This document shows positions 10,815-11,901 of a stretch of 11,901 bases of DNA, one piece after another (within the stretch, counting starts at the first letter, position 1; each line of letters starts with the position of its first letter). Source of the DNA: Beroe ovata (lineage: Eukaryota; Ctenophora; Nuda; Beroida; Beroidae); assembly GCA_946803715.1 (NCBI GenBank), contig CAMPET010000029.1, positions 199,851-211,751 on the forward strand, read 5' to 3'. The notes beneath the pieces were generated by a model, which saw only the letters and a list, made by a program, of their open reading frames with translations, was not told the DNA's origin and searched no databases. The translations under genes and the position numbers were made by a program.

Positions 10815-11380
10815 CTAGTCGAAAGGACACCACGGGTCCCCAGTTTCAACATAGACAGATTTAGTTTGGGAGTAGTAGTTGAGGCACTCCTCGCCCAGTT
10901 CACGACCCATTCCACTGTTCTTGTAGCCCCCAAATGGAAGGTACGTGGGAAACATGTTGAATGTGTTGATGTTACAGGAGCCTGCGTCTATCTTGGAGAT
11001 TACACGGTATGCACGGGACAGGTTCCTGTGGTGAAATAGGTTAGAAATTTCGTGTTTGTAGAACATGAATCGAGAGTAATCGGTAGAATTGATGAAAAAT
11101 AGCTCTTGAGCAGCAAGAAAGAGGTTATAACATCAAGTGAATGAATTAGTTAAATCATCAGCTTTATGATAACACCTAAATGGGAATCTTCATATGAGTT
11201 CACTCACTGTGTGCAGACCCCGGCTGCCAGGCCGAACTGAGTGCTATTAGCCCTCTCAATCACTTCCTCCTCAGCATCGAACACCAGGATACTAAGGACC
11301 GGGCCAAACACTTCCTCCCTCACAACTGTCATATCGTCAGTACAGTCACTCAGAATGGTGGGGGCTATGTACAGACCATC
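10815..11380 (-). CDS. ALDH9A1: 4-trimethylaminobutyraldehyde dehydrogenase-like, last two exons
   Basis: This NAD-dependent aldehyde dehydrogenase oxidises 4-trimethylaminobutyraldehyde in carnitine synthesis (and betaine or aminobutyr-aldehydes). Two exons are visible: 11380-11208 (57 codons plus two bases, donor ACACA/gtgagt) and 11025-10815 (70 codons with TAG, acceptor caccacag/G). The 182-nt intron splits a Gln codon in phase 2. The first encodes [30 protein letters not shown] and [14 protein letters not shown]. The second encodes [33 protein letters not shown] and [11 protein letters not shown]. These are the C-terminal ALDH blocks, closest to ALDH9 (FGLAAGVFTRDIQRAHRV, GTCFINNYN, YYSQLKTVCVE). 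Only about 126 of 500 residues are here. The catalytic cysteine exon is off the window. Confidence 0.93.
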
Positions 11381-11901
11381 CTGCGAGCGGGGGAGAGTTG
11401 TGACTATTGGAGTGGAAATGGTTTGGATTAGCACTGGTTTAGTTTTGGATAGGTTAGTCTCGTGAACTCTTGTGGTAGTGCTTGTTTTGAGACACAGTGA
11501 AGAGCACTATCGTCTATCAACTGAGTTTAACTCAGGAAATGCCCGTGCATCTCGACTAAAGAAAACAAAGCATCCGAACTCATGGTCCGGCTGCGAGTGG
11601 AGGAGATGATCTACCGATGTGCACTGTCCCGGTTTGGAGTTGATCCCAACATGATCAATCTCTCAAACGTCAGGGCTGCACTGAAGGAGCTGTTTGTTTT
11701 GAAGAATATTGTGTGAATTCTATATAGAGTATTGTGTGATTGAATCTTTTTGGGATTTTGGGTTCGCAAATTATGTCATTACTATATACTTTAAGCTCTA
11801 ACTATATCGTACACCTTATGTTACATATGATTGTCAGTTTACATGATCGAATTTGTGATCCGGCAAAGTTTAAAAAAAATTGATTACGTAATCAACGGCG
11901 A
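11381..11901. other. Rest of ALDH9A1 intron or flank
   Basis: No further ALDH exon is visible on the minus strand. A catalytic FxNxGQxC block is not present. Apart from the plus-strand frame above, the stretch is AT-rich with no repeat I can name. Confidence 0.5.
11536..11716 (+). CDS. Coding-like short frame, possible terminal exon, unidentified
   Basis: A plus-strand frame runs from a possible acceptor (tttaactcag/G at 11536) to TGA at 11714-11716. It reads KCPCISTKENKASELM, then VRLRVEEMIYRCALSRFGVD, then PNMINLSNVRAALKELFVLK. Its even, amphipathic composition looks like real protein, unlike the repeats around it. An in-frame stop upstream means it is either spliced or starts at ATG 11582 (44 residues). 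It lies opposite the ALDH9A1 intron. I do not recognise the family. It could be a last exon, a nested gene or a pseudogene piece. Confidence 0.4.

Overview
This is eukaryotic nuclear DNA. Conserved proteins are split by short GT-AG introns of about 120 to 2000 bases. The introns and intergenic DNA are full of microsatellites, minisatellites and small inverted-repeat elements. The gene set (a long-chain acyl-CoA synthetase of the ACSL1/5/6 type, an OGG1 DNA glycosylase, an ALDH9A1-type aldehyde dehydrogenase) and the intron style suggest an invertebrate animal. A sponge or another early-branching metazoan is possible, but the sequence alone does not settle it. Single N bases at 1481, 3425 and 5617 mark draft-assembly joins.

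All recognised genes are on the minus strand, so the window reads from right to left. In that order: the last two exons of an ALDH9A1-like gene (11380 to 10815); an intron-less 134-residue membrane protein that I cannot name (10283 to 9879); a complete two-exon OGG1 gene (exons 9506-8745 and 8625-8302); and ACSL, which fills 8010 to 361 and continues past position 1. I assembled ACSL exon by exon from conserved motifs and matching splice phases. It has ten exons, most of them too short to appear as long open frames. A short coding-like stretch on the plus strand (11536-11716) lies in or near the ALDH9A1 intron.

The most interesting feature is in ACSL. Two tandem exons (5517-5369 and 5210-5062) each encode a complete version of the same segment: the end of the SGTTG/PKGAM nucleotide-binding loop through the fatty-acid gate motif (YLPAxHxFER). 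Both are exactly 149 nt, have the same splice phases (1 in, 0 out), align without gaps and share 26 of 49 residues. Splicing one to the other would put a stop codon seven codons into the second. This is the pattern of mutually exclusive exons that swap the substrate gate, which is known in vertebrate ACSL genes. The 158-nt intron between them holds two copies of a 14-nt palindrome that can pair with each other and that also fits the RFX X-box. CA and UG repeats lie just upstream of the first gate exon.

The ACSL introns also hold a duplicated module of about 1.1 kb. Two of its copies carry a small transposon with terminal inverted repeats, and a third, partial copy lacks it. There is also a near-perfect 120-bp foldback hairpin, several minisatellites that begin right at splice donors, and a cluster of CACGTG boxes. 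One exon (3541-3426) is cut by an assembly gap. The three intact genes do not form an obvious pathway. ACSL and ALDH9A1 both belong to fatty-acid metabolism (fatty-acid activation, carnitine synthesis), but their proximity may be chance.
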